Source: Edaphochlamys debaryana
Taxonomy: Eukaryota > Chlorophyta > Chlorophyceae > Chlamydomonadales
Assembly (NCBI GenBank): GCA_016858145.1
Contig: JAEHOE010000182.1
Location: forward strand, 62,001 to 126,000
Length of the DNA stretch: 64,000 bases
Direction: 5' to 3'
Every line of letters begins with the position of its first letter. Position 1 is the first letter of the stretch. Positions 20,491 to 30,826 of this stretch are shown here, one piece after another. The position numbers and the translations under genes were made by a program. The notes below the pieces were generated by a model. That model was not told where the DNA came from. It saw only the letters and a list, made by a program, of their open reading frames with translations, and searched no databases.

Positions 20491-23400
20491 TCAAACTTCC
20501 ACCCAGGGCGCCGCCGTCGAGACACGGCCCCTCATCAGCAGCTCCCGCAGGTTGCGGTCGCGGAAGATAACCAACCACATGCCGGGGCGGCCTGCCGTGT
20601 GACCACGGGGCAGACCGGTGAGAAACGCAAGGCGCTCGGCCTTCTGCAAACCATGGAGGAACATGCGCCGAGAGGGAGGCGCAGCCAGCACAAAGTTGCC
20701 GGACACGAAAGCTGCCACAACAGGGGCAAACCGAATCATCAGGGGGATCAGGAAATCGGCCGCTCGGGCCCTAGGGGACGTGATGACAGCACGGCAGACT
20801 TGCTCTTGCTGCCACCCCCGGTAGGTGCCGGGCTGGAACGGATCCAGGTGCGAATTGATGGCCTTGGAGGTCACACCTGCGACCTCATTTGCTAAGACGT
20901 TGTAACCGAAACCTCTCAGAGCCTGGGGCAGCGCCCCCACACCCGCGCAGGGATCCAGAATCACGGGGTAACGGCTGAAGTCGATGTTGACCAGAAGGAG
21001 ACGCACTGCCTCGTCATGGGGCGGCCGCCCGCACGAGTCCGTGAGAGCACGGTGCTCGCCACGGGGTAGGTCAGCGATCATGAGCTGCAGGCGCTCATCA
21101 TCCCACTCGGGGTCGAGCCCCAGTTGCTTGAAGGCGCGACGGGCGTTGGACGGAACATCGAGCCGCCACTCGTCGGGCAGGGCTCGGGCCTCAGCGGTGG
21201 TGTAGACGGAGACGACGTGGGCCGAGGCTGTGAGGAGCCAGGCCCGGACAGCGCGCGAGGACGCACGCTCAGAGCCGCCATCGGAGTAGCGGATCTCAAA
21301 CGGAGCAGGCGCAGCCTCGGGGCCGAGGAAGTGGGCAGTGCCGTTGCGCGGGACCCAGTCACCGGTGGCGGGGTCACGCATCTTGCGGTGAACGGCCTGA
21401 CCATCCAGCTCCACTGCCTCCTTACGCAGCTTCTCAGCGGCGACAGGGGCCAGCGGCTTGGGCTTAGGCGGCACGGCAGAGGCCATAGCCTTGAGCGCAG
21501 GGGCAGGAGGCTGAGGCCTCTCTGCCACAGACGGGGACAGAGACGGGGGCACCGGCGGCGGAGCAGAAGGCTCGGGTGCACCGGCGTCGCGGCGCCGCTG
21601 CTGCGCCAGCGACTCGGAGGTGATGCCGCTGGTGACGCAGTCAGGGCAGAGCCACTCACCGCGCGGGACACGCTTGAGCGGTGGCTTGAGGCAGTAAGTG
21701 TGCCAGCCGGTGTTGCAGCTGTCGCACAGGAGCATGCGCCGACCGTCACCGGGCAGCCCGCACAGCTCGCAGGGCAAGTCGGCCGGGGGCACGATCAGGA
21801 GCGGGTCGGTGATGGGGTCGACGTCAGGCAGGTGACAGGGAGTCAGGTTCGTCACGTGCTCCTGCCGCTTGGCGCCGCAGCGGCCCACGATGGTGGCGAC
21901 ACCGGCTGGGCTGACCTCGAGCACACGCAGCACCTCAGAGCGCACGGGCATCTGGAGTGTGTTGCGGCGGGTGCGGTTGACCACATAGACGTAGTCGCCG
22001 GGCTGGAACACGTGGATGGAAGGCAGGTAGCCGCCGCTGCGCGTGCGGGCGTAGCGGTGGGTGTGAGCAATCAGCAGGTTGGCGCCGGCGGCGGGGATGT
22101 GGCGCCGCATCAGGTCAGCGCGGCTGCGCATCGCATCGTCGGCCTTGAGTTGAGACTCCGGGCTGTCGAAGGCGACAGGCTCGTCAAGCCCCAACCTCGC
22201 CGCAAGGGGGATGGTGGGGTTGACGCCGTACAGCAGCTCGTACGGGGAGTAGCCGGTGGACGCCTCCTTCGAGCAGCGGTAGCCGAGCAGGATCCAGGGT
22301 AACTCTTTGTCCCAATTGGAGGAGTCTTGACTAGTGGCAACGTACTTGCGCAGAGCGCGCTTGGCGACCTGCACGGTGCGCTCGGCAGCTCCGTTGGCCG
22401 CAGGGTGGCCAGGGGACGTGACGCGGTGATCGATGAAGCACTGCCGCAGCAGCGCCTCGAATGCGCCAGCATACTCGCCACCACCGTCAGTCACCACCTC
22501 TGCTGGAGCGCCGAAGCGGGCTAGGACATGGGAAAGGAAAGCTTGGGCGGTTGTCTCAGACGCCTTGTTGGGGATGGCGATGAGCTCGATATGCTTGCTA
22601 AAGTGTTCAATGCAGACCATGATGTACTCGTTGCCTCCGTCGGTTTGGGCAAAGGGGCCACACGTGTCAACGCCCCAACGGTAGAACAGGCCGCGCACGG
22701 GCAGGGGCTGCAGGTTGGGCGACTGCACGTTGCCCGCGGCGTTGGCGCGGTCGCAAACCTTGCACTCGGCAATGACGCGACGGGCGTCTCGGGTCATGTT
22801 TGGCCACCAGTAGGTCTGCTGCAGCAGGGCCGTGGTGCGGCGGCCACCAAAGTGGCCAAGGCCCTCGTGGGCAGCTTGGGCCAAGCCTCGGCGCATGGAG
22901 GAGTGTGGGACCTCGCGCAGGGTACCGTTGGGCATCAGGCGGTGCAGCGAGCCCTTCGCCCCGCCGTACTGGTAGCCGGAGGCACGGCGGCGCACCCGGT
23001 GCACCTCGATGGGGCTGAGGCGGGGCGACAACTCCCCTGTGCGCAGGAACTGGAGCATGTTGACATCGTCCCATGGGTCAACGCCGCCGGCCGTGGGCAC
23101 GTCAGCAGCGTCATCCAGCTCAGCAATGGCGGCGGCAAGCACGGTGTGGCGATACTCGTCGAGCTGGTGATGCTGTACGACGGAGGTGACGAAGGCGGCG
23201 GGGGTGCTTAAAACCTCGTGGGCAGAACTGAGGCCCAGACCAGGGGTCCACGTTGAGCCGTTGGCAGCATCCGTACCCCCCCCCAGCGTGGAGGCCGGGT
23301 CCGGGGACTTGCGAGGGGCCAGGCGGGCCATGTGATGCGGGGTAATGTAGGTGCGTTGCAGTGCCTGGGTAAGCGCCAGGATGTGCTGCGAGCCTGGCAG

Positions 23401-23800
23401 CGACTGGGCGGCTTGGAGCAGTGCCGGAGTGCTGCCAGGCGGCACTGAGGCCGGTGCCAGCCCCAGGACGGAGCAAACCTCTCCCGTCGAGAGGGAAGTG
23501 GGGGCCTCGTCGGGCTGCGGGGGCAGCTGCACGTCGGCTAGCGAGCCGGACGGCAGGGCGACGCAGGGCTTGCCGGGCACATCGCAGGGGTAGAGCGGGG
23601 GCTCGTTGGGGCGTTCGGAGACCGGCAACACTCGTGACGGGAGCGCCTGTGCGGCCGGGAGCGCGCGCGTGAGCCAGCCCTCGGCCGAGAGCAGCTTGGA
23701 CAGGTGCTTGGCGTCAGCGAGGTTGGTCCAGAACGTCGTCACGCAGTGTTGAGCGGAGCCCAACTGTGCCAGGTCGATTGTGGTGCCGGCGCCGAAGCGG
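20491..23800 (-). CDS. Gypsy-1 integrase with PHD finger and methyltransferase-like C-terminus
   Basis: Domains in order on the minus strand: unknown region (about 22900-23800); zinc-binding HHCC part with HEGLGHFGG ... CKVC (about 22740-22890); DDE core with GVDTCGPF, VTDGGGEY and NGAAERTV supplying D, D and E (about 22350-22680); a PHD finger CELCG ... CDSCNTGWHTYCLKPP ... CPDC (about 21640-21775); then a region with ILDPCAGVGALPQAL (near 20940-20970), which looks like the SAM-binding motif I of DNA methyltransferases, and a degenerate ITSPRARAADF where a catalytic (N/D/S)PP motif would be expected. It ends at 20491. The upstream coding part is in another frame. Confidence 0.75.
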
Positions 23801-25036
23801 CATCTGGGTCTCGTACTGGGCCCGCCGCTGGGCGCCACCGCGAGGCGGGTATACCGGTGAGCGGTCACGGTACTGCGGGGGCGGCGAGCGGCGAGGCTCA
23901 GGGGAGCGCCCGTGTCGCTCTGCGGATCGGCGGCGGCCAGGCGAGCGGCGTGGCTCAGCGGAGCGGCGGCGTTCAGGAGAGCGGCGCCGCTCCGGCTGGG
24001 GCTCCGGCTGGCGGCAGGGCTCAGGCTCACGCGCCGCGGGAGCCGCCAGGGCAGGGGAGCGGGAGCGGTGCCGCTCAGGCACAGGGATGGGCTGCCGGCG
24101 AGGCGGCGAGGGCGCGCGGGGCGCGGGCGGTGGCGCCGGGACGCGCGCCTTTTCGGGACGGGCGCCCGCGGCACCCCCGGAGAGCGCACGCGAGCCAGCC
24201 GAGCCGCCTGGCTGAGGCCGGGCGGCCTGAGCCCGCTGCGGATGCAGTTGCGCAGGCGGCGGGGGCTGCTGGGGTCGCCGGGGCGGAGGGAGGCCCAGCG
24301 GCTGCTCCTCCTCCCCGCTCGAAGCCGAGGTGATGACCTGCCGGCGGCGGCGCTTGGCAGCCCGAGACGCCGGCTGCTGCTGCGGAGCCGGCTGCAGCTC
24401 GGACGGGGGGTCGGAGCGAGGGTGGTCCCGGTGGGGCAAGTAGGCGCCATGCCGTGCCACGCTCCGGCGGATGCGCAAGAGAGCGTTGCCAAGCTCTTGG
24501 CTCGGCGCGATGGGCAGCGTGGGCGGGCAGTGCAGGTACGGCTCCGCCTTGAAGTACAGGTCAAGCACGGAGAGCGACTCGTACTCGTCCCGGCTCATCG
24601 GTGGTTGGTTGCCGGACCGAGGGTGCAGGGCACCTTGGCGCAGGCAAGTCTGGCCCGGGGCGGTCGCGGAGAGGAGCGAGATGAGGCCCTCGTCGCGGCA
24701 GCCCTTGCAGAACTCCCAAGCCCTGGGCTCGTTGTGGAAGCTGCAGCTCGTGGTGCCGGTGATGGGGCCAGGGAGGTTGGACTGGGCACGCGCCCGTTGC
24801 TCCTGACGGCGCTGCTGCCTCGCTGAGAGGGCGGGCGCGTCAGAGGAGACCACGGGCGGCGCGCCGCCCTCCTCGTAGTAGGCCTCCTCCAGGTCGGGGG
24901 CCCCAACCGCCTCAGCGTCGCTGGTGGGGCCGAGGTAGCGCACCTCGCGGCGCTCATCCAGCTCCCAGCGGGCGCCGGCGGCGTACGCGGCTTCCTCATC
25001 CTCAATCTCGCGCTTGGTGAGCCAAGCCTGCTCCAC
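23795..25036 (-). pseudogene. Gypsy-1, frame-shifted region upstream of integrase
   Basis: The sensible reading frame here (WLTKREIEDEEAAYAAGARW, then CSFHNEPRAWEFCKGCRDEG with cysteines and histidine that may bind zinc, then a basic Arg/Ser/Pro-rich stretch with KRRRRQVITSASS) leads into the integrase ORF only after a one-base shift near 23800. Function is unknown; the Arg/Ser-rich part is low complexity. It stops at an abrupt junction with inverted DNA at about 25040. Confidence 0.5.
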
Positions 25037-25039
25037 CGC

Positions 25040-25945
25040 TGCTGGGTCCTCCTGGCCCAGGCCGTCATTCGGCTGTCCAGCAAGCAGAGCGTCTCGCTCG
25101 CAGCCAGCACGGCGGCGGCAACTGATGGATCTGATGACGGCACTCTTGCCGCCCTCTCAGACTTCGTCGCTGCCCGCGCCATGGCCCCGTTGGCCTCCAC
25201 CCTGCGTCACATGCACGCCGACGCCGCCAAGCGTGCCGCGCAAGTGCGAGAGTATCAAGCCAGCATCGCGGGCTTCAAGCTCCAGTACTTTCTCAACGAC
25301 ACGCACTGGGCAGGCCTCAGCCTGGAGACCCTCACCGGCAAGCTGCGGCTGTTCCATGGCCTGATGCCCGACAGCGGCGCTGACGCGGTCGTGGTGGTGG
25401 ACTCCCTGGTCGAGGCTCTCGGTCTCACGATCGAGCCGACCCGCTCCGCCCTCTCCACGGCCAGCGGTGATGGCTCCTTGCTCGGGGAGGTGATGATCAC
25501 GCTCGCCTTCAAGGCCGGCACGCCTGACGAGGTCCGCCTCCGAGTCCGGGCGCTCGTGGTCAGCGACAGCTTCGTGCGCGGCATCTTCCAGATGCTGCTC
25601 TCCATCAAGGTGATGGCCCAGCTGGGCCTCACGCTGCACACCTATCCCCGCGCCTGCGCGACCTACCTGCCCGACCTGGCTGGCCCTCCTGAGTCATGCC
25701 CCCTCGACATGCGCGTTGCCGAGCTGCCGCTGGCGCCTCTGCGCCGCGACTCCGCCGAGGCCTCTTCCATCCTGGCCACTGTCCGCTCCCTTGCCAGCTG
25801 CTTCGTCGCCTCCGAGCGCCCGCGGGCGGCCTCAGCCGCTGCGGAGCTGAACGAGGACGAGGTGGCGGCCGCACGGGCTGAGGAGGACGAGGAGTGGCTT
25901 GAGGAGGAGGAGGTGCCAGATGACCTGCTTGAGCTCTTCGCAGGG
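25040..25945 (+). pseudogene. Gypsy-1, inverted protease segment
   Basis: The plus strand is open with good codon bias and contains FHGLMPDSGADAVVVVDSLV, with the DSGA signature and hydrophobic flanks of a retropepsin, followed by a beta-rich stretch (FKAGTPDEVRLRVRALVVSD). Near the end an acidic stretch leads into DDLLELFAG, which resembles motif I of C5-cytosine methyltransferases, and is cut at about 25945. Both neighbours are coded on the opposite strand, so this is an inverted piece of the same or a related element. Confidence 0.65.
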
Positions 25946-28900
25946 GGCATCGGGCTGCGGGGCCAGCGGGCGCGCGGCCAGCGCAGGTGGAACGGCTGCA
26001 GCGTCCAGCGGGACCGCAGGTGGTGCCGGGGGCAGCGCCGCCGGCGCAGGGGCGCCCTGCGGAGAGGCCGCCTCGCCTGACTTGGCCGCGGAAACGCTCG
26101 GCAGAGGGCTGAGGCCCAGTTGCTCGAAGCTGACCGGGAAGGGCTTGGCGGCCGTGGCGCAGGCAGCCGGAAGCGGGGGTGGCGGAGAGCGGGGTCGGCG
26201 GGCCGTGCGCGCACTGCGGACGCCAGGCAGCAGCTCGGACAAGAGGGCCTCGACGCCCAGCAGAGAACAGGCGGGGCGCAGGGGCACCCCGGCCTCCCCC
26301 TCGTCCGCCAGGACCGAGGGAGGAGGGTCGCTGGGCTTGAAGGGCCCTCGGCCGTTGACCCGGTCGGACCAGCAGGTGCCGCCCTTGAGAGGCTCGGGGG
26401 CGCCCTCGAAGCGCACGCTGCGGAGCTGGGCTGAGGAGCCGCCGCATGTGCCGCAGCCGGTGCAGGCATCGCCCCTGCAGGCCTGGCCGCTGGAGCTGTT
26501 GCGCAGGATGGGGCGCAAGGCGTTACCCCCCCAAGCGGTCAGGTCGCGGGAGACAGCGGCGGCGGTGGCGAAGGCGGCGCTCGGCTGCTCATCGAGGGCA
26601 GCAATGAGGTTGCAGTACAGGTCCTGGAAGCTGGGCGCGGAGGCGCAGGGCAGGACAGAGAGGTCGGGGCTAGCCCAGAGTAGAGACTCGGGGCTGCCGG
26701 ACACCTCGTGCACGTGGTAGCCGCAGAACTCGTCCTCAGCGAACGTGGAGGCGGCGTCGCCGTACAGGGAGGCCTCCTCAGCGGCCACGTTGGCGCGCGC
26801 TTGGAAGCCGCCGTTGCCGCGGCCGCCGCCACGCCCTCCGTTGCCGCCGCGCCCACCGGCACCGCCGCCACGGCCACCGAAGCCACGCCCGCCCGCAGCG
26901 GGTGCGCGGTCGACGATGCGGCCCTCGGCGCGGAAGCGGCGCTCGATCTCCTGCAGCTCGGCCGTGGGGATGGTGCCGCCGAAGCCCCAGAGGGCCGTGC
27001 GCTCGCCCCGCATCGCCCGCTTGGGGCAGAAGCTGGCGCCGACGTGGCGGTCGGTGTCGCACTCGTCGCAGCGGCCGTTGTGGGGCGCAGTCAGGCCGGT
27101 GACGGGGTCGGGGAACCAGCGGGGCCAGCGGCGCAACTCCTTCTCCTCATCAGAGAGCAGGGGGCAGGGGTCGAGGCGCGCACCCTGGTTGCCGCGGCCG
27201 CCCCCGCCACCCCGCCCGTTGCCTGCGCTGCCGCGACCGGCCTGAGGACCGACCCCGCGGCCCTGCCACGGGGCATGCGGGGAGGCGGCAGGTGAGCTTG
27301 AGGAGGCGACGAGGGCCGAAACTTGCTGCTGCAGAGCGGCGATCTGCTTGGTGGTGGCCGCCAGCTGCTTGCGGAGCGCTGCTGACTCGGTGTCTGGCGG
27401 CTGAGGCCGCCCGGACGTGGAGGCGGCGTTGGCGCTGCGGGGTTCCTCCGGCTCTGACATGATGGCAGCGAAGGCGCTGTGGGGCCCGGTGCCGATCTGG
27501 GAGATGCTGTTGTGGAAGTTCATGGCGGTCTCCGACAGCGCGGGCAGCGCGTCGCGCTTGAGGCCGCTGGCGGGGTCGCCGATCTTGTGCAGCAGGAACC
27601 CGTAGACCTCCGGGTAGCGGTGCTTCAGGGCAGCCAGGTAGATCTCGCCGGCTACCAGGGGCGTGAAGCGGTCACGGTCAGCGCGGTCGAGAAGGTCTTG
27701 CAGGCGCTGCGCGAGGTCCCGGGGGTTCTCCCAGAACTTGCGCCCGTCTTCGATGACCGGCTGGCAGCGGAAGGCGGAGAGCTCCGCGTGCACGCGGTTG
27801 TCCTGGTAGAAGAACTCCTTGACCAGCTCCTCGGCGAAAAACACCAGCAGGCACTGCTCCAGGATGTAGGAGGGGTACCAGGCACCCGTGTACTTGGGAC
27901 GGGCGGTGATGGGCTCGCCGGGGTGCAGCTTGGCCCACTCAGCCTCGAAGGCGGCCTTGTGCTCGGCCATGATGCGCTGGTGGTTGGCCTCCACCCACGG
28001 GCGGGCGTGCGCGTCGTTGTCGCACACGCCGTTCCATTGCTCGTAGAAGGCGAAGGTCAGCGACTCGCTGAAGTCCTTGTTGCGCTGCCAGCGATTGGCT
28101 ACGGCCCCGCCCAGCCGGCGCTTGTACTTGGTGAGCACCACCACATCCTTGGAGTCAAACAGGGGAAAGGCGCCCGCACGGTCGCTCATGTCGTCCCAGT
28201 CCCAGTCAGCGTCCGTGCAGGCGGCAGAGGCCGCAGCAGCAGGAGGCGCCGGGAGCGCAGGGGGGAGCGGCGGCGGAGGGCGCGGCTCGACGGCAGGCAG
28301 CAGAGGCTGCCCCGCCGGCGCTAAGGGAGGAGGCTCGACGGCAGGCAGCAGAGGCTGCGCTGCCGGCGCTAGGGGAGGAACGGCGCCGGGAACAGCCGCA
28401 GGGAGCTGCTCGGCGCCACCCTCCTCGGCTGGGGGAGGCGGGGGCTCGCGTGCCGCGGCCGGGGCGCCTGCCGCAGCAGCTGAGGCTGCTGTGGCGGCGG
28501 CCGCTCGGTCGTCGGTAGTCTCGGAGTCCGAAGGGGGCGGAGAGGCCTCCTTCTCTAGATCCGGCAGGTCAGCCTCGGCGGCAGCCAGGAGGTTGTCGTG
28601 CCAGACGTCCGGGCCGGGCGCAGGGGCCTGGGAGCCGCCCGCGCCCGCAGAGCCGTGGGGGAGAAGGGGCTGCGGTCTGAGGACCGCAGCGCCTGAGGTC
28701 GGCGGACGAGTGTCGCCGGGGGCCGGGAGGCTTGCAGAGGCAGGCCCAGCCGATTCTAGAGCTCGAGAAGGAGCGGCGGCCGCGCGAGGGAGGCGCGAGG
28801 GCGCAGGCGCGCAGCCCGAGGCTCCCGATGCAAGCGCGGCTGAGGCCGCACCCGCAGATCCGCGAGCAGCGTGCTCAGCGGAACCGGAGTCAGCACCAAC

Positions 28901-29002
28901 AGAAACACTACGTCGTTGTGGCTGCGGAACTGGCTCTTGGTCGCGACGTAGCTCAGGGGCGGCGCCGGATGCGGAGGTGCCTGCGAGGCGGGAGCCCTCC
29001 AA
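25946..29002 (-). CDS. Gypsy-1 gag-like protein
   Basis: A long minus ORF beginning at 29002: Ala/Pro/Ser-rich N-terminus, then a helical region (LTKYKRRLGGAVANRWQRNK ... WEN, LQDLLDRADRDRF, about 27500-28180) like a capsid domain, a coiled-coil patch (LRKQLAATTKQIAALQQQV), a zinc-knuckle-like CDECDTDRHVGASFC (about 27020-27070) and Gly/Arg-rich RGG-type repeats (about 26800-26890). The open frame runs on to 25832, but the last part is antisense to the inverted protease segment, so the true C-terminus is lost. It probably packaged the element's RNA. Confidence 0.68.
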
Positions 29003-29301
29003 CAGCGACTGAGCTCGTGCGAAGCGAAGTTGACGTTCAGTATGCTGGGACTCGAGCGATTGCTGGCGAGAGAGCTCGCGAACAGCAAGGCGAGCAGCGC
29101 GAAGATCCGCAGAGCTAGCAGCAGGCGCTTGCGCGAGGCCTTGCGAGCTAACAGGATCCGCTACTTTCAGAGGCGAAAGCAGCTGCGGGCTAGGAGCTGG
29201 GCTCGGCTGACGGGAAGCCAGGGTGGCGCACCCAACCCATTGCCGACCTGTTTGATGAACTTGGCGCTCTCCTCGGCGGCGCCGGAGTTGAGCTTGTTGC
29301 A

Positions 29302-29652
29302 GACAGAAGTGACGAGCAGCGCAGCTGCAGTCGAACCGTGCTCTCCCAGAGCACCGGGGAGCGCAGCTAGCGAGGAGACTAGGCGATGGCTAGGATTGAG
29401 ACTTGTAGGCGTAACGACTTACAGGAGCAGTCTGCTTCCTGCTGCATGTGCTGTGAGCAATAGCAGTGCCGAGATGCAACAAGCTGCTGCTTGTTGCGCG
29501 TCACACGGGTTAGGCTCAAGCTGAGCCGTATGACAGGCTAAGGTGGCCGCACGGCCGATCCACACACGAATCCCCCTCCTTCCCCACCTCAGACCCAGTT
29601 CCCCGCGGCCCTTCTGCCGATGCGGGAACGCTCACACACAGGAACATGACAG
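29302..29652. repeat. 351-bp direct repeat, right (possible 5' LTR of Gypsy-1)
   Basis: Second copy of 19854-20204. It lies about 300 bases upstream of the gag-like ORF on the minus strand, a normal LTR-to-gag distance. Confidence 0.6.
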
Positions 29653-30269
29653 TTCTGCGCCGCCCGACTCGGCCATGCCAATCGGCTGAGTCTATGTCTT
29701 TCAGCACCTACAGGAACAGCAGCCACACTGATCAACTGAGGGCCCTTCATGGCTGTGCGCCGCTCCTGATTTCTGGCACTGGGCCACTCAGCCTGCCGGG
29801 TGACGCGAAGGGCTGCATGTTGGTACCCATTGTCGGTTATCAGTCGACGGGGACCATTAACGCAGTCGCCACCTTCGCGTTTACAAGCAGAGAGGCACAA
29901 CCGCAAGAGCTCCACTCTGCGGCGCCTGAAATTTGCGCCATGCACCCCAGCCATATGGGCGCTCTCGGGGCATCTTTGCTCTAAGTGCACCCCTTCCGGT
30001 CCTTCGCCAAGTACTCATGCGCTCCCTTTTCTACACCGCAGCGGCTCGTGCAGTAGGCCGCTCGTTGCTCAAACATCCTAGTGACGGCTTAGGCATGCCG
30101 CTATGTACACCTACTCAGGCCGTAGGCTCCTGGCTTCTGGTGCCGGCCCGGTCATCTCGCCCTGGGTGCTACCGCCCGCACCCTATCGTCGGGTTCCTGC
30201 TCCATGCTCCGCTCCTAGGCGCAACGCTACTGTGGCGCTGCCCTTGAGCCCACGAGCCCAGCGCTTGGC
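29653..30269. other. Spacer, no gene recognised
   Basis: Lower GC than its neighbours, no long open frame with codon bias, no repeat within the window. Confidence 0.5.
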
Positions 30270-30826
30270 GTCAGCGCCGCACCTCGTCCTTGGCTTGCAG
30301 GTGCAGCGCCGTCAGGGCGCCGCCCCCAAGCCCGAGCCTAGCGCATGCCGCCCGCGCCGTGCTCCTTCCTTCGGCTTGCAGGTGCAGCGCCGACAGGGCG
30401 CCGCCCCCAAGCCCGAGCCCAGCGCATGTCGCCCGCGCCGTGCTCCGTCCTTGGCTTGCAGGTGCAGCGCCGACAGGGCGCTGCCCCCAAGCCCGAGCTT
30501 AGCGCATGCCGCCCGCGCCGTGCTCCTTCCTTCGGCTTGCAGGTGCAGCGCCGACAGGGCGCCGCCCCCAAGCCCGAGCCCAGCGCATGTCGCCCGCGCC
30601 GTGCTCCGTCCTTGGCTTGCAGGTGCAGCGCCGACAGGGCGCCGCCCCCAAGCCCGAGCCCAGCGCATGCCGCCCGCGCCGTGCTCCGTCCTTGGCTTGC
30701 AGGTGCAGCGCCGACAGGGCGCCGCCCCCAAGCCCGAGCCCAGCGTATGTCGCCTGCGCCGCGCTCCGTCCTTGGCTTGCAGGTGCAGCGCCGACAGGGC
30801 GTTGCCCCCAAGCCCGAGGTGCGCAG
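30270..30826. repeat. 80/81-bp minisatellite, about 6.5 units
   Basis: The marker GGCTTGCAGGTGCAGCGCC recurs at about 30292, 30373, 30453, 30534, 30614, 30694 and 30774, giving periods of 81, 80, 81, 80, 80 and 80 bases. Alternating units carry CTTCCTTC or CCGTCCTT variants, a higher-order pairing in the left half. Because 80 is not a multiple of three, each unit is read in a different frame, yet no stop interrupts the minus-strand ORF. Confidence 0.92.

Larger units (their letters stand above)
19854..29652 (-). mobile_element. Gypsy-1: rearranged LTR retrotransposon without reverse transcriptase
   Basis: Between the two 351-bp direct repeats lie, on the minus strand, a gag-like ORF (25946-29002) and an integrase/PHD/methyltransferase-like ORF (20491-25036, one frame break). 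A segment of about 0.9 kb with a retropepsin-like motif (about 25040-25945) sits between them on the plus strand. No RT (no YxDD) or RNase H is found in either strand. I infer an internal inversion with deletion of the RT-RNase H part, leaving a non-autonomous, decayed element. Confidence 0.7.

Noticed and set aside
21124..22302. 392-codon plus ORF
   Set aside because: Antisense of the Gypsy-1 integrase/PHD coding region.
23912..24826. 304-codon plus ORF
   Set aside because: Arg/Gly/Ala-rich shadow of the Arg/Ser-rich minus-strand frame.
30270..30826. CRISPR-like array
   Set aside because: The repeat units are contiguous 80-81-bp minisatellite copies with no unique spacers, in a eukaryotic genome.
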